Source: Rugosibacter sp. | Lineage (GTDB): Bacteria > Pseudomonadota > Gammaproteobacteria > Burkholderiales > Rhodocyclaceae | Direction: 5' to 3' | DNA: 33,547 nucleotides | NCBI GenBank assembly: GCA_011620215.1 | Contig: WOZP01000204.1 | Location: 1-33,547, forward strand | In this document: positions 20,022-28,247 of the stretch, one piece after another | Position numbering within the stretch: the first letter of the stretch is position 1 | How the letters are laid out: every line of letters starts with the position of its first letter | Program-made: the position numbers and the translations under genes | Notes under the pieces: generated by a model | Told to the model about the DNA's origin: nothing | The model's database searches: none | Seen by the model: only the letters and a program-made list of their open reading frames with translations

Positions 20022-22493
20022 TCATTCAGTTGCTGCTGTGCTTGGCATGGATTGCCAATACCGTCGCCGCGCAGCGCGCGCATGCTCGATCCGTATGCTC
20101 GTCGCCCCAAGATGCACGCTCACCGCACCGGCTACATCCGTGCGCTGCAGATGTGCGCCGCTCTGCTCATAGCGCGCCACTACGTCGGGCTTGGGATGCC
20201 CGAAGCGGTTGCGGTAGCCCACGGGAAATATCGCTTCTTTTGCACCGACGGCGGCAATGAAAGCTTCCGTCGACGAGGTGCGGCTACCATGATGTGGCAC
20301 GATCAACACCTCCGCAGCAAGACCTGATGCCTTGTTTCCCTCCACACGCTGCACCCCAGGAATACTTGCTTCGTGGCGTGTCACCAGCGCCGACTCTTGA
20401 GCAGCCTCGATATCGGAGGTAATCAGCAAACGCCGCCCATACGCATCAATTAACAGCACACATGTCACCGCGTTGCTTTTCATTGCCTCGGTTGCCACCG
20501 TGGGGGCTGCCGGATGCAGAATCAAGAAGTGCACGCCATCCCAATCCCAAGCATCCCCCGCACGACAAGGTACGGTAGCCAACTCGTGATTTGGCAATGA
20601 TTGATTCCACAACGGATGCGCAGCAGGCAACGACACCCGCAGCCGATTGACAGGAATATTTTCCAGTACCGATTGTGCCCCGCCTGCATGATCATTATCG
20701 GCGTGGCTGACAATCAGCTCATCCAGCTGCCGCACCCCCATCGCGCGCAAATACGGGACGATGATGCGGTTGCCGCTATCCGCTTCGGCCGAAAATTTCG
20801 GGCCGGTATCAAACAGCAAATCATGCGTCGCCGTTTGCACATGAATCGCCAGTCCTTGTCCGACATCCAACACCACCACGTTGGCCTCGCCTGGCAACGG
20901 CCGCTGCGGCGTGATGGTCAGCAGCGGCAAAAAAGCCAGCAAACCCAGCCAACGCGCCGGAAACCCACGCGGCAACAGCAACCAGACACCACCCCCCAAC
21001 GCCAGTAATACCGACCATGGTGGCGGCGTGGCCTGCTGCCAAGTGGACAACGGCAACGCCGCCAGCCATGCAATAAAACTCATCAATCCCGTCGTAATGA
21101 AATTCGCCAGCCACAATAACGGATCGAGAAACGGCAGCACGCCGGCCAGCGCCAACGGCGTGATGACAAAACTCACCAGCGGAATCGCCACGGCATTCGC
21201 CAAGGGCGAGACCAGCGAAAACTGCTGAAACAAGGCGAGCAGCGCAGGCAACATGCCCAGCGTTACCGCCCATTGCGCACGGCCCCATTCCGCCAGCCAG
21301 TGCGCGGTACCCAAGCGTCCGCTGGCGATATAAAACAGCAAGGCCACCGCGCCGAACGACAACCAGAAACCGGCCGCCAACACCGCCCACGGGTCGAGAA
21401 TCAACACCACCAGCAAGGCCAGCGCCAGCACGCGCGAGGCCGCCACTTCACGGTTAAGCAAACGCGCCAGTGCCACCACGCCCAGCATGTAAAGCGTGCG
21501 CTGCGCGGGCACAGCAAACCCGGCCAGCAGGCTGTAGGCCAAAGCCGCAACAAAGCCACCCAGCGCCGCTGCCTTTTGTGCGGGTAAATGCAAAGGCAAA
21601 ACAGCCGATCGCCGCCACAACCAGCCGACCAGAAAATAAAACAATCCCGCAAACATAGTCACATGCAGTCCGGAAATGCTCATCAGATGGGTGACACCTG
21701 TTTTAGCGAACTGCTGCCAGAGCATCGGAGCAATCGACTGCTGATCGCCAATGGCCAATGCAATGAGAATGCCCGCTGTATTTATTCCATTCGGCGCATT
21801 GGGCAGCACGGCTTGAAAACGTTCGCGTATGCGTTCACGCAGCATCTCGACGGCATAACCCGGTCGCCAGACGGCTGTATCCAGACGTGTTGCGCTCATT
21901 TGATATGGCGGGCGCACATAGCCGGTTGCGCGTATGCCGCGCTCGAACAGCCAGCCCTCGTAGTCAAACCCCTGCGGATTCACGTTGCCATGCGGGCGCT
22001 TCAAGCGCACCGTGAAGCGCCAGCGCTCACCCGCGTGCAGTGGCAACTCTTGAATCTCCTCTGTCTCGTCGTCCGCTCGCCCGCGATACCAGGCTAGCGA
22101 AATATGCGATGGCACACGCGCAGCGGCCTGCTCCACATCGAACTCAAAACGCACACCGCGCTCGATTATCTGCGGCAATGCCCTGACCACGCCAACAACC
22201 TGAATATCCTGTCCCTCATTCGCCGCAGGTAATTCCTCAGCCAGACGCCAGTAGCCGAATGCCGATGCCCAAAGGAAGCCCAGCGCAAACCCCGCGATCA
22301 GCAGCGCCGTCATCATCGCAAACCCGCGCGCCAAACGCCGTGTCATCAGCGCCGACTTTTTGAGCAAGACCATGCTCAATAGCACCAACAGGGCCACCCC
22401 GCCGCCTGCTGCCAACCAAGGCCAGGCAACAAGTTCCGCCTGTTGCTGCACGAGCCAGACGCCGACGGCAAAAGCCAGCACAAACACGCGCAT
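20022..22493 (-). CDS. comEC: DNA internalisation-related competence protein ComEC/Rec2
   Basis: 823 aa; TGVTHLMSISGLHVTMFAGL, many TM helices, C-terminal metallo-beta-lactamase-like domain VVLDVGQGLAIHVQTATHDLLFDTGPKF...VSHADNDHAGG...VPHHGSRTSS. Confidence 0.96.
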   Translation of the reverse strand: MRVFVLAFAVGVWLVQQQAELVAWPWLAAGGGVALLVLLSMVLLKKSALMTRRLARGFAMMTALLIAGFALGFLWASAFGYWRLAEELPAANEGQDIQVVGVVRALPQIIERGVRFEFDVEQAAARVPSHISLAWYRGRADDETEEIQELPLHAGERWRFTVRLKRPHGNVNPQGFDYEGWLFERGIRATGYVRPPYQMSATRLDTAVWRPGYAVEMLRERIRERFQAVLPNAPNGINTAGILIALAIGDQQSIAPMLWQQFAKTGVTHLMSISGLHVTMFAGLFYFLVGWLWRRSAVLPLHLPAQKAAALGGFVAALAYSLLAGFAVPAQRTLYMLGVVALARLLNREVAASRVLALALLVVLILDPWAVLAAGFWLSFGAVALLFYIASGRLGTAHWLAEWGRAQWAVTLGMLPALLALFQQFSLVSPLANAVAIPLVSFVITPLALAGVLPFLDPLLWLANFITTGLMSFIAWLAALPLSTWQQATPPPWSVLLALGGGVWLLLPRGFPARWLGLLAFLPLLTITPQRPLPGEANVVVLDVGQGLAIHVQTATHDLLFDTGPKFSAEADSGNRIIVPYLRAMGVRQLDELIVSHADNDHAGGAQSVLENIPVNRLRVSLPAAHPLWNQSLPNHELATVPCRAGDAWDWDGVHFLILHPAAPTVATEAMKSNAVTCVLLIDAYGRRLLITSDIEAAQESALVTRHEASIPGVQRVEGNKASGLAAEVLIVPHHGSRTSSTEAFIAAVGAKEAIFPVGYRNRFGHPKPDVVARYEQSGAHLQRTDVAGAVSVHLGATSIRIEHARAARRRYWQSMPSTAATE
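20381..20398 (+). repeat. Dispersed motif copy 4: TCACCAGCGCCGACTCTT
   Basis: Inside the 3' part of comEC, antisense (encodes ESALVT). Confidence 0.85.
22343..22360 (+). repeat. Dispersed motif copy 5: TCATCAGCGCCGACTTTT
   Basis: Inside the 5' part of comEC, antisense (encodes KSALMT). Confidence 0.88.
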
Positions 22494-22568
22494 TAAAAAA
22501 CCCGCCGCAGGTCAACACAATTCTGCATAATCATAAGCATCCACAATCCAGCCCATCGCAATCAATCC

Positions 22569-23273
22569 ATGAGCTACGTTATCACTCCCGCACCGCATTC
22601 CACCGTTTTAGTTGCCAACAGCAACGATCTGTTTCCCGTCCATCGCATTTACTGCGTGGGCCGCAACTATGCCGCACATGCACGCGAAATGGGTGGCAAC
22701 CCCGAGCGCGAGCCCCCCTTCTTTTTCTGCAAACCTGCGGATGCGGTTGTTCCGGTTCCCGCAGGTGAAACCATCGCGCTGGCCTATCCGCACGAAACCA
22801 CCAATTACCACCATGAGATCGAACTCGTCGTCGCCATTGGCAAGACCGGCAAAAACATCACCGAGCGGCGCGCCCACGACCACATCTGGGGCTATGCCGT
22901 GGGCCTCGACATGACGCGCCGCGACCTGCAAAGCGCCCTGCGCGAAAAAAACCAGCCGTGGGAACTGGCCAAGGCATTCGATGAGTCCGCACCGCTTGCC
23001 CCGCTGTATCCGGTCAGCCGCATCGGCCACCCCAAAGCCGGCAGCATCTGGCTCAAGGTGAATGGCGAACTGCGCCAGGAAGGCCGCATCGAACACATGA
23101 TCTGGTCGGTTACCGAAACCATCAGCCACTTGTCGCGTTACTTTGAACTCCAGCCGGGCGATTTGATTTTTACCGGTACACCGGCCGGCGTCGGCCCCGT
23201 CGTGGTGGGCGACGCGCTATCGGGCGGGATCGACGGGCTGGGTGAAATCGCCGTGCACAGCGTTGCGGCATAA
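22569..23273 (+). CDS. Fumarylacetoacetate hydrolase family protein
   Basis: [80 protein letters not shown]. Confidence 0.95.
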   Translation: MSYVITPAPHSTVLVANSNDLFPVHRIYCVGRNYAAHAREMGGNPEREPPFFFCKPADAVVPVPAGETIALAYPHETTNYHHEIELVVAIGKTGKNITERRAHDHIWGYAVGLDMTRRDLQSALREKNQPWELAKAFDESAPLAPLYPVSRIGHPKAGSIWLKVNGELRQEGRIEHMIWSVTETISHLSRYFELQPGDLIFTGTPAGVGPVVVGDALSGGIDGLGEIAVHSVAA

Positions 23274-23281
23274 GCCACGCC

Positions 23282-23824
23282 ATGCGCCGCTCGCTGAAGC
23301 GCTTTCTGCCGGATCATGATGTCATCCGCAACAACCGCTGGTTTGCGCCGTTCGCCAACACGCTGCTGCACCCGCGTCTGTGGCATTTGAATCGCCGTTC
23401 CGCCGCCGGTGCCGTGGCCGCTGGGCTGTTTTGCGGCCTGATTCCGGGGCCATTCCAGATGCTCGGTGCGGCGATTTGCGCGGTGATTTTCCGTGTCAAT
23501 CTGCCGCTGGCGATGTTATGCACGCTGTACACCAATCCTTTCACCATCGTCCCGCTGTATATGGCAGCCTACGAAATCGGCCATGCCGTGCTCGGCGGCG
23601 CGGCAACCTTTTCCGCGCCCCCCGCGATGAATGGCGACTTGCTCGGCTGGATTCCAGCGCTCACCCATTGGGTGATCAGTCTCGGCAAACCACTGGCGCT
23701 CGGCCTCGTGCTGCTCGCCAGCCTGCTCGCCGCACTGGGCTATCTGATCATGCGTATCGGCTGGCGCTACTGGTTGATACACGCTATACGGCAGAGAGCC
23801 ACAGGCGAGAGGAAAGATCCCTGA
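23282..23824 (+). CDS. DUF2062 domain membrane protein
   Basis: 180 aa; RRSAAGAVAAGLFCGLIPGPFQMLGAAICAVIFRVNLPLAMLCTLYTNPFTIVPLYMAAYEIG. Confidence 0.9.
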   Translation: MRRSLKRFLPDHDVIRNNRWFAPFANTLLHPRLWHLNRRSAAGAVAAGLFCGLIPGPFQMLGAAICAVIFRVNLPLAMLCTLYTNPFTIVPLYMAAYEIGHAVLGGAATFSAPPAMNGDLLGWIPALTHWVISLGKPLALGLVLLASLLAALGYLIMRIGWRYWLIHAIRQRATGERKDP

Positions 23825-23985
23825 CATATGATGAGACTCGTTGCACTCTGTGTGTATCGGCGTTGGGGCATCGCCCTAGTTCCGGTCAGAGTGCAAATCC
23901 CAATCTACTAAAGCACCTCGCATTAACCCATTGTTTTTTACTGGCTAGTGCGTTTTCCGACAGAAAAAATGTTGTTTTCAGCAAA

Positions 23986-24235
23986 CATATGATCCTGGAA
24001 ACCTCAGTTGGAAGCGCCCGATGGTGCGTTTGGGCGGCTGGTTGGCGCGAAGCGACGACGCGGCAGGCTCATGCCTGCAAGGAGGAGCGACAAAGCCAGA
24101 CGGCCGTCCGGACGTGCCAGCGGGCGCTTAGCGGACTCACCTGATTGGTGAGGGTCGAAAAAGCGGGAAAGTTCAATATTCATCAGTGATTCAACGAAGT
24201 CGGAAGTGGTCAACTGAGGTTTCCAGGATCATATG
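23986..24235. mobile_element. MITE-like non-autonomous element with perfect 25-bp terminal inverted repeats
   Basis: CATATGATCCTGGAAACCTCAGTTG (23986-24010) and its exact reverse complement CAACTGAGGTTTCCAGGATCATATG (24211-24235). No transposase inside. CATATG at each end is self-complementary, so it may be either TIR or a target-site duplication (core 23992-24229). Confidence 0.75.
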
Positions 24236-24435
24236 AGTCTGGTGATTTTTTGAGCCTGATTGGCCTTTCCACGAAATGAAAGAGCCGCTATACGGCCAAG
24301 CCGTTCGCGTAATCTGTTGAAATTCTGAAAGTTTGAATTCTTGTGATCGACCACCATGTCGACGACACCCCTATCAATTTGTAGGTATTTTGGGTACTTG
24401 AAGGTGACTTCCATAAATCGTCGCGCTAAAATATA

Positions 24436-24474
24436 TTTACATATACCCTATAATTAAATAGGGTTTACGTATAC
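24436..24474 (+). promoter_or_regulatory. Candidate promoter/operator of the abiE-like operon
   Basis: TATAAT at 24449-24454 overlapping inverted repeat ACCCTAT-aattaa-ATAGGGT (24445-24464), flanked by near-identical direct repeats TTTACATATAC (24436-24446) and TTTACGTATAC (24464-24474); abiEi ATG at 24477. Confidence 0.6.
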
Positions 24475-24476
24475 AT

Positions 24477-25034
24477 ATGACCAAAATCGAACTTATCCGC
24501 AAACTCTCTGAGCTCGATCGACGAGGGATCTATGTGCTGGCACGCCGGGACATCGAAAAGTTGTTCCCAGACGAGGGTGAAAAGTCCATGGAAAAGTCGC
24601 TGCAACGGATGGTGTCCAACGGCCTCTTGCAGCGGGTCGCCAAGGGCCTCTACGTGAACCCGGCCGCGACGAGCAAGAACCGCTGGCTGACGGAGGAGAT
24701 CGCCAAGGCTCTACGCCCTGGGTGCCTCTCGTATGTCAGTTTGGAGTCCATCTTGTCAGAGTATGGAGTCATCTCGCAGATCCCGATCAGCAGGATGACA
24801 GTGATGACGACCGGACGAAGCGGGGTCCACAACACCCCCTTCGGGACCATCGAGTTCACCCACACCAAGCGGGCGCGCTCGGAGATCCTTGGGAGGACGC
24901 TTGCGCCCAAGGGTCGACCGCTTCGCATCGCCACTCGATCAGCGGCTGTCCGCGACCTCTTGCGCGTGGGGCGCAATGCCAACATGCTCATCGATGACGA
25001 GCTCGAAGACGAATCAGAGGTGGAAACGACATGA
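24477..25034 (+). CDS. AbiEi-type antitoxin / transcriptional regulator (type IV TA-like)
   Basis: 185 aa; wHTH-like N-terminus (YVLARRDIEKLFPDEGEKSMEKSLQRMVSNGLLQRVAKGLYVNP), followed with ATGA overlap by a nucleotidyltransferase gene. Confidence 0.85.
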   Translation: MTKIELIRKLSELDRRGIYVLARRDIEKLFPDEGEKSMEKSLQRMVSNGLLQRVAKGLYVNPAATSKNRWLTEEIAKALRPGCLSYVSLESILSEYGVISQIPISRMTVMTTGRSGVHNTPFGTIEFTHTKRARSEILGRTLAPKGRPLRIATRSAAVRDLLRVGRNANMLIDDELEDESEVETT

Positions 25035-26032
25035 GCGAAAGACAAGACTTCGAGAAGCTGGTCAACCAGGCTATGTCTAATCCCGCCTTATCAGCGATGC
25101 GCCCGGTGGTGGAGAAGGAGCTGCTCCACTACGAGATATTCCAAGCGCTCGACGGCGAAGGCTTGCTCAAAGACTTGGTGTTTCAAGGCGGCACGGCCCT
25201 GCGCCTATGCCGTGGCTCCGACAGGTTCAGCGAGGATCTCGATTTTGCCGGCGGCATCGATTTCAGGGCCGACAAGATGGTCCAAATCAAAGACTGCATC
25301 GAGAAGAGCATTGGAGATCGCTTCGGATTGACGGTCACAGTGAAGCCCAAGCTGGCCAAGGCCGGAGTGGGCCGGGTGAAGGTGGACAAATGGTGGATCT
25401 CGATAGAGACATCCCCTGAAAATCCGGCCATGCCGAGCCAAAAAATCAAGATGGAGATCGCCAATATTCCGGCCCACACCCGGGAACTGATGCCGCTGCG
25501 AGCCAACTACGATTCGGTGCAAGCCATGCCGACAGTCCTTGTCAACACCGAGTCTCTCGACGAAATCATGGCAGACAAGATCCTCGCCTTCCCTACCTCG
25601 TTGAGAGACAGCCAAGGCCGAGCGGCAGGGCTCGACTCGAGCAAAATCCGCCACCGCGACATTTGGGATTTAGCTTGGCTGTCCGCGAGAGGCGCCAAGC
25701 TCGATCCCAATCTGGTAGCCCTAAAGATCGAGGACTATGGCGTCAGTGGCTACGATGACCTGCTTGGCGAAGCAGTCGAGCGACTTCCCGCCATCGTAAA
25801 CAGCCCGGAGTTCACGGCCCAGATGACGCGATTCATTGACTCTGCCACAACATCCAAGACTTTGGACAAGGAAGGGTATCTGGACTATTTGTCGACCTCG
25901 GTTGGGGAGCTTTTCTCGACGATGAGGTCGGAGCTTGCGTCCGCGCTACAAGCCATCCAAAGCCATGCCGTGGCATCCACGGCTGCCGCGCCCAAGGTCA
26001 AGCGCAAACAAACGCCAGATTTGTCGATATGA
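25031..26032 (+). CDS. AbiEii-type nucleotidyltransferase toxin
   Basis: 333 aa; LKDLVFQGGTALRLCRGSDRFSEDLDFAGG, the classic GG(T/S)...SxDxD nucleotidyltransferase signature of AbiEii/COG2253-like proteins; ATGA overlap with the upstream gene. Confidence 0.9.
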   Translation: MSERQDFEKLVNQAMSNPALSAMRPVVEKELLHYEIFQALDGEGLLKDLVFQGGTALRLCRGSDRFSEDLDFAGGIDFRADKMVQIKDCIEKSIGDRFGLTVTVKPKLAKAGVGRVKVDKWWISIETSPENPAMPSQKIKMEIANIPAHTRELMPLRANYDSVQAMPTVLVNTESLDEIMADKILAFPTSLRDSQGRAAGLDSSKIRHRDIWDLAWLSARGAKLDPNLVALKIEDYGVSGYDDLLGEAVERLPAIVNSPEFTAQMTRFIDSATTSKTLDKEGYLDYLSTSVGELFSTMRSELASALQAIQSHAVASTAAAPKVKRKQTPDLSI

Positions 26033-26138
26033 GCCTTGGCCTTTGCGATTTTGGTTCAAGCGGCGGACCGGAGACCCTGCTGACTTCCCAATTCGCGAAA
26101 GATTTCTTCCGCAAATCTATCGCCGCTGGATAGTCAAT

Positions 26139-26164
26139 TTTCATAGGCATGTTTGCCTATGAAA
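26139..26164. repeat. Perfect 11-bp stem-loop downstream of abiEii
   Basis: TTTCATAGGCA-tgtt-TGCCTATGAAA. Confidence 0.8.
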
Positions 26165-26219
26165 CCAGAAATATCAACAGATTAAGCGAACGGCTTGGCT
26201 ATACGCAGCCCTTTTTATT

Positions 26220-26251
26220 GGTTTAATTTTATTTGAAAATAAAATTAAACC
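26220..26251. terminator. 32-bp perfect inverted repeat, probable bidirectional transcription stop between abiE and lolD
   Basis: GGTTTAATTTTATTT-ga-AAATAAAATTAAACC located between convergent abiEii (+) and lolD (-). Confidence 0.55.
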
Positions 26252-26264
26252 GCTGTCAGTTTTA

Positions 26265-26939
26265 TCACCCCACCAGCCGCCCATCCTCGAGATGCAGCAC
26301 CCGCGCCGCACGCGCGGCAAGGCTTGCGTCATGCGTGACCATGATCAGCGCCGTGCCGTGTTCGCGGCAGAGTTCCAGCAGCAGATCAAACACCGCATCG
26401 GCTGAGGTGCGGTCGAGATTGCCTGTGGGCTCATCAACGAGCAGGCAAGCGGGTTGTGTAACTAGCGCGCGCGCTACGGCAACACGCTGGCGCTCGCCGC
26501 CGGATAGCGCGCCGGGTTGATGCGTCAAGCGGTGACTTAAACCTACACGCTGCAATACGGCGGATGCTTGCGCCAGCGCCTCAGCGCGCGCCATGCGCCG
26601 GATGAAGAGCGGCATGGCGACATTTTCCAGCGCGGAAAATTCGGCCAGCAGATGATGAAACTGATACACAAAACCCAGCGTTCGATTGCGCAAGCGGCCG
26701 CGCTCGGCTTCACTGGCTTTAGCCAGATCCTTGCCTTGCAGCCACACTGTACCTGCAGTTGGTTGATCCAGCCCGCCGAGCAGATGCAGCAGCGTGCTCT
26801 TGCCCGAACCGCTGGCGCCGACAATGGCCACCGTCTCACCAGCGCCGACTTTTAGATCAACGTCGGCGAGCACCGGCACATCCACTGCGCCTTGATGAAA
26901 AGTCTTGGCCAAACCGAGACAGGAAATAATCTCACTCAT
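26265..26939 (-). CDS. lolD: Lipoprotein-releasing system ATP-binding protein
   Basis: Walker [19 protein letters not shown], signature [16 protein letters not shown], Walker [13 protein letters not shown]; adjacent to lolC. Confidence 0.96.
   Translation of the reverse strand: MSEIISCLGLAKTFHQGAVDVPVLADVDLKVGAGETVAIVGASGSGKSTLLHLLGGLDQPTAGTVWLQGKDLAKASEAERGRLRNRTLGFVYQFHHLLAEFSALENVAMPLFIRRMARAEALAQASAVLQRVGLSHRLTHQPGALSGGERQRVAVARALVTQPACLLVDEPTGNLDRTSADAVFDLLLELCREHGTALIMVTHDASLAARAARVLHLEDGRLVG
26836..26853 (+). repeat. Dispersed motif copy 6: TCACCAGCGCCGACTTTT
   Basis: Inside lolD, antisense, in a different frame (encodes KVGAGE). Confidence 0.9.
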
Positions 26940-28185
26940 AGCGCAAGGCCTCCGCCGGTTGCGTGCGCGAAGCGCGCCAGCTGGGGTAAAGCGTGGCCAG
27001 AATGGTCAGTACGAACGACACTAAACTGATCGTACCGACATCCGACCAATGCATGTCCGAAGGGAGCTCGCTGATGTAATACACATCCTTGGCCAGAAAC
27101 TGCATGCTGAACAGCCGTTCGATAAATGGCACCACGACATCAATATTAAGAGACACCGCCACGCCGAGCGCCACGCCGGCAAATAAACCGATGAAGCCGA
27201 TCAACGTGCCCTGCACGATGAAAATACCCATGATGCTGGGTGGGCTGGCGCCCAGCGTGCGCAAGATGGCAATGTCGGCGCGCTTGTCCTGCACGGCCAT
27301 CACCAGTGTTGAGACAATATTGAAGGCGGCCACGGCAACAATCAACAGCAGGATCAGAAACATCATGCGTTTTTCAATATCCACGGCACGGAAAAAATTG
27401 GCATGACTGCGTGTCCAGTCAGTCACCCCGACATCGGCGTCCAGATAGCGCAACAACTCGCGGCTGATTTTTGGCGCAGCGAACAGATCATCCACCTTGA
27501 GTCGCACGCCAGAGACGCGATCTCCCATGCGATACATTTTTTGCGCGTCGCTCATGTCAATTAACGCCAAGCCGGAATCAAACTCAAACATGCCCACATC
27601 GAAAATGCCCACCACGCGAAACTGCTTTACGCGTGGCAAAATCGCCGCAGGCGTTACCAGGCCTTGCGGCGCGAGCAACGTTACCTTGTCGCCTACGCGC
27701 ACCTGCAAGCCATGCGCGAGCTCTGCGCCCAGCACAATGTCGAATTCCCCTGGCACAAGTTGTTCCAGTTTGCCTGCACTCATGTGACGACTGAAATTCG
27801 CCACTGTATCTTCCGCCTTGGGCACGATGCCGCGCACCATCACGCCACGCACCTGGCCGTCAAAACTCAGCAGGCCTTGCTGCTGCACGAAAGGCGCAGC
27901 AGCCCGCACCTGCGGATGGCGCGCCACGCCCTGCACCACATGGCTCCAGTCGGCCAGCTCACCGGATTCGCTACTGACTTGAATGTGCGAAACCACGCCC
28001 AGGATTCGTTCGCGCAACTCTTTCTGAAATCCGTTCATGACGGATAAAACAATGATCAATGCCGCCACGCCAAGCGCCAGGCCAAGCATGGAAATCAACG
28101 CGATAAAGGAAATAAATTGATTGCCTCCGCCTTCACGGGGCTGGGCGCGCGTGTAGCGCAAGCCGATGAGGAATTCATATTTCAT
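26932..28185 (-). CDS. lolC: Lipoprotein-releasing system transmembrane protein LolC/E family (start probably M17 of listed ORF)
   Basis: [63 protein letters not shown]; FtsX-like C-terminal TM region. Confidence 0.94.
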   Translation of the reverse strand: MKYEFLIGLRYTRAQPREGGGNQFISFIALISMLGLALGVAALIIVLSVMNGFQKELRERILGVVSHIQVSSESGELADWSHVVQGVARHPQVRAAAPFVQQQGLLSFDGQVRGVMVRGIVPKAEDTVANFSRHMSAGKLEQLVPGEFDIVLGAELAHGLQVRVGDKVTLLAPQGLVTPAAILPRVKQFRVVGIFDVGMFEFDSGLALIDMSDAQKMYRMGDRVSGVRLKVDDLFAAPKISRELLRYLDADVGVTDWTRSHANFFRAVDIEKRMMFLILLLIVAVAAFNIVSTLVMAVQDKRADIAILRTLGASPPSIMGIFIVQGTLIGFIGLFAGVALGVAVSLNIDVVVPFIERLFSMQFLAKDVYYISELPSDMHWSDVGTISLVSFVLTILATLYPSWRASRTQPAEALRYE

Positions 28186-28225
28186 GGAAAATAAACGGAG
28201 AGCACCATCGGTAATTGCGAATAAG

Positions 28226-28247
28226 CTCTGCATGTTAACATGCAGAG
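28226..28247. promoter_or_regulatory. 22-bp perfect palindrome between divergent lolC and the rpfE-like gene
   Basis: CTCTGCATGTT|AACATGCAGAG, ending one base before the ATG at 28248. Confidence 0.6.

Noticed and set aside
23380-24144. 254-aa plus-strand ORF overlapping the DUF2062 gene
   Set aside because: Out-of-frame shadow of the DUF2062 gene that extends through non-coding DNA and the element.
24004-24213. 69-aa ORF inside the MITE-like element as a gene
   Set aside because: Short, runs to the terminal repeats, low-complexity basic C-terminus and no recognisable domain; more likely incidental.
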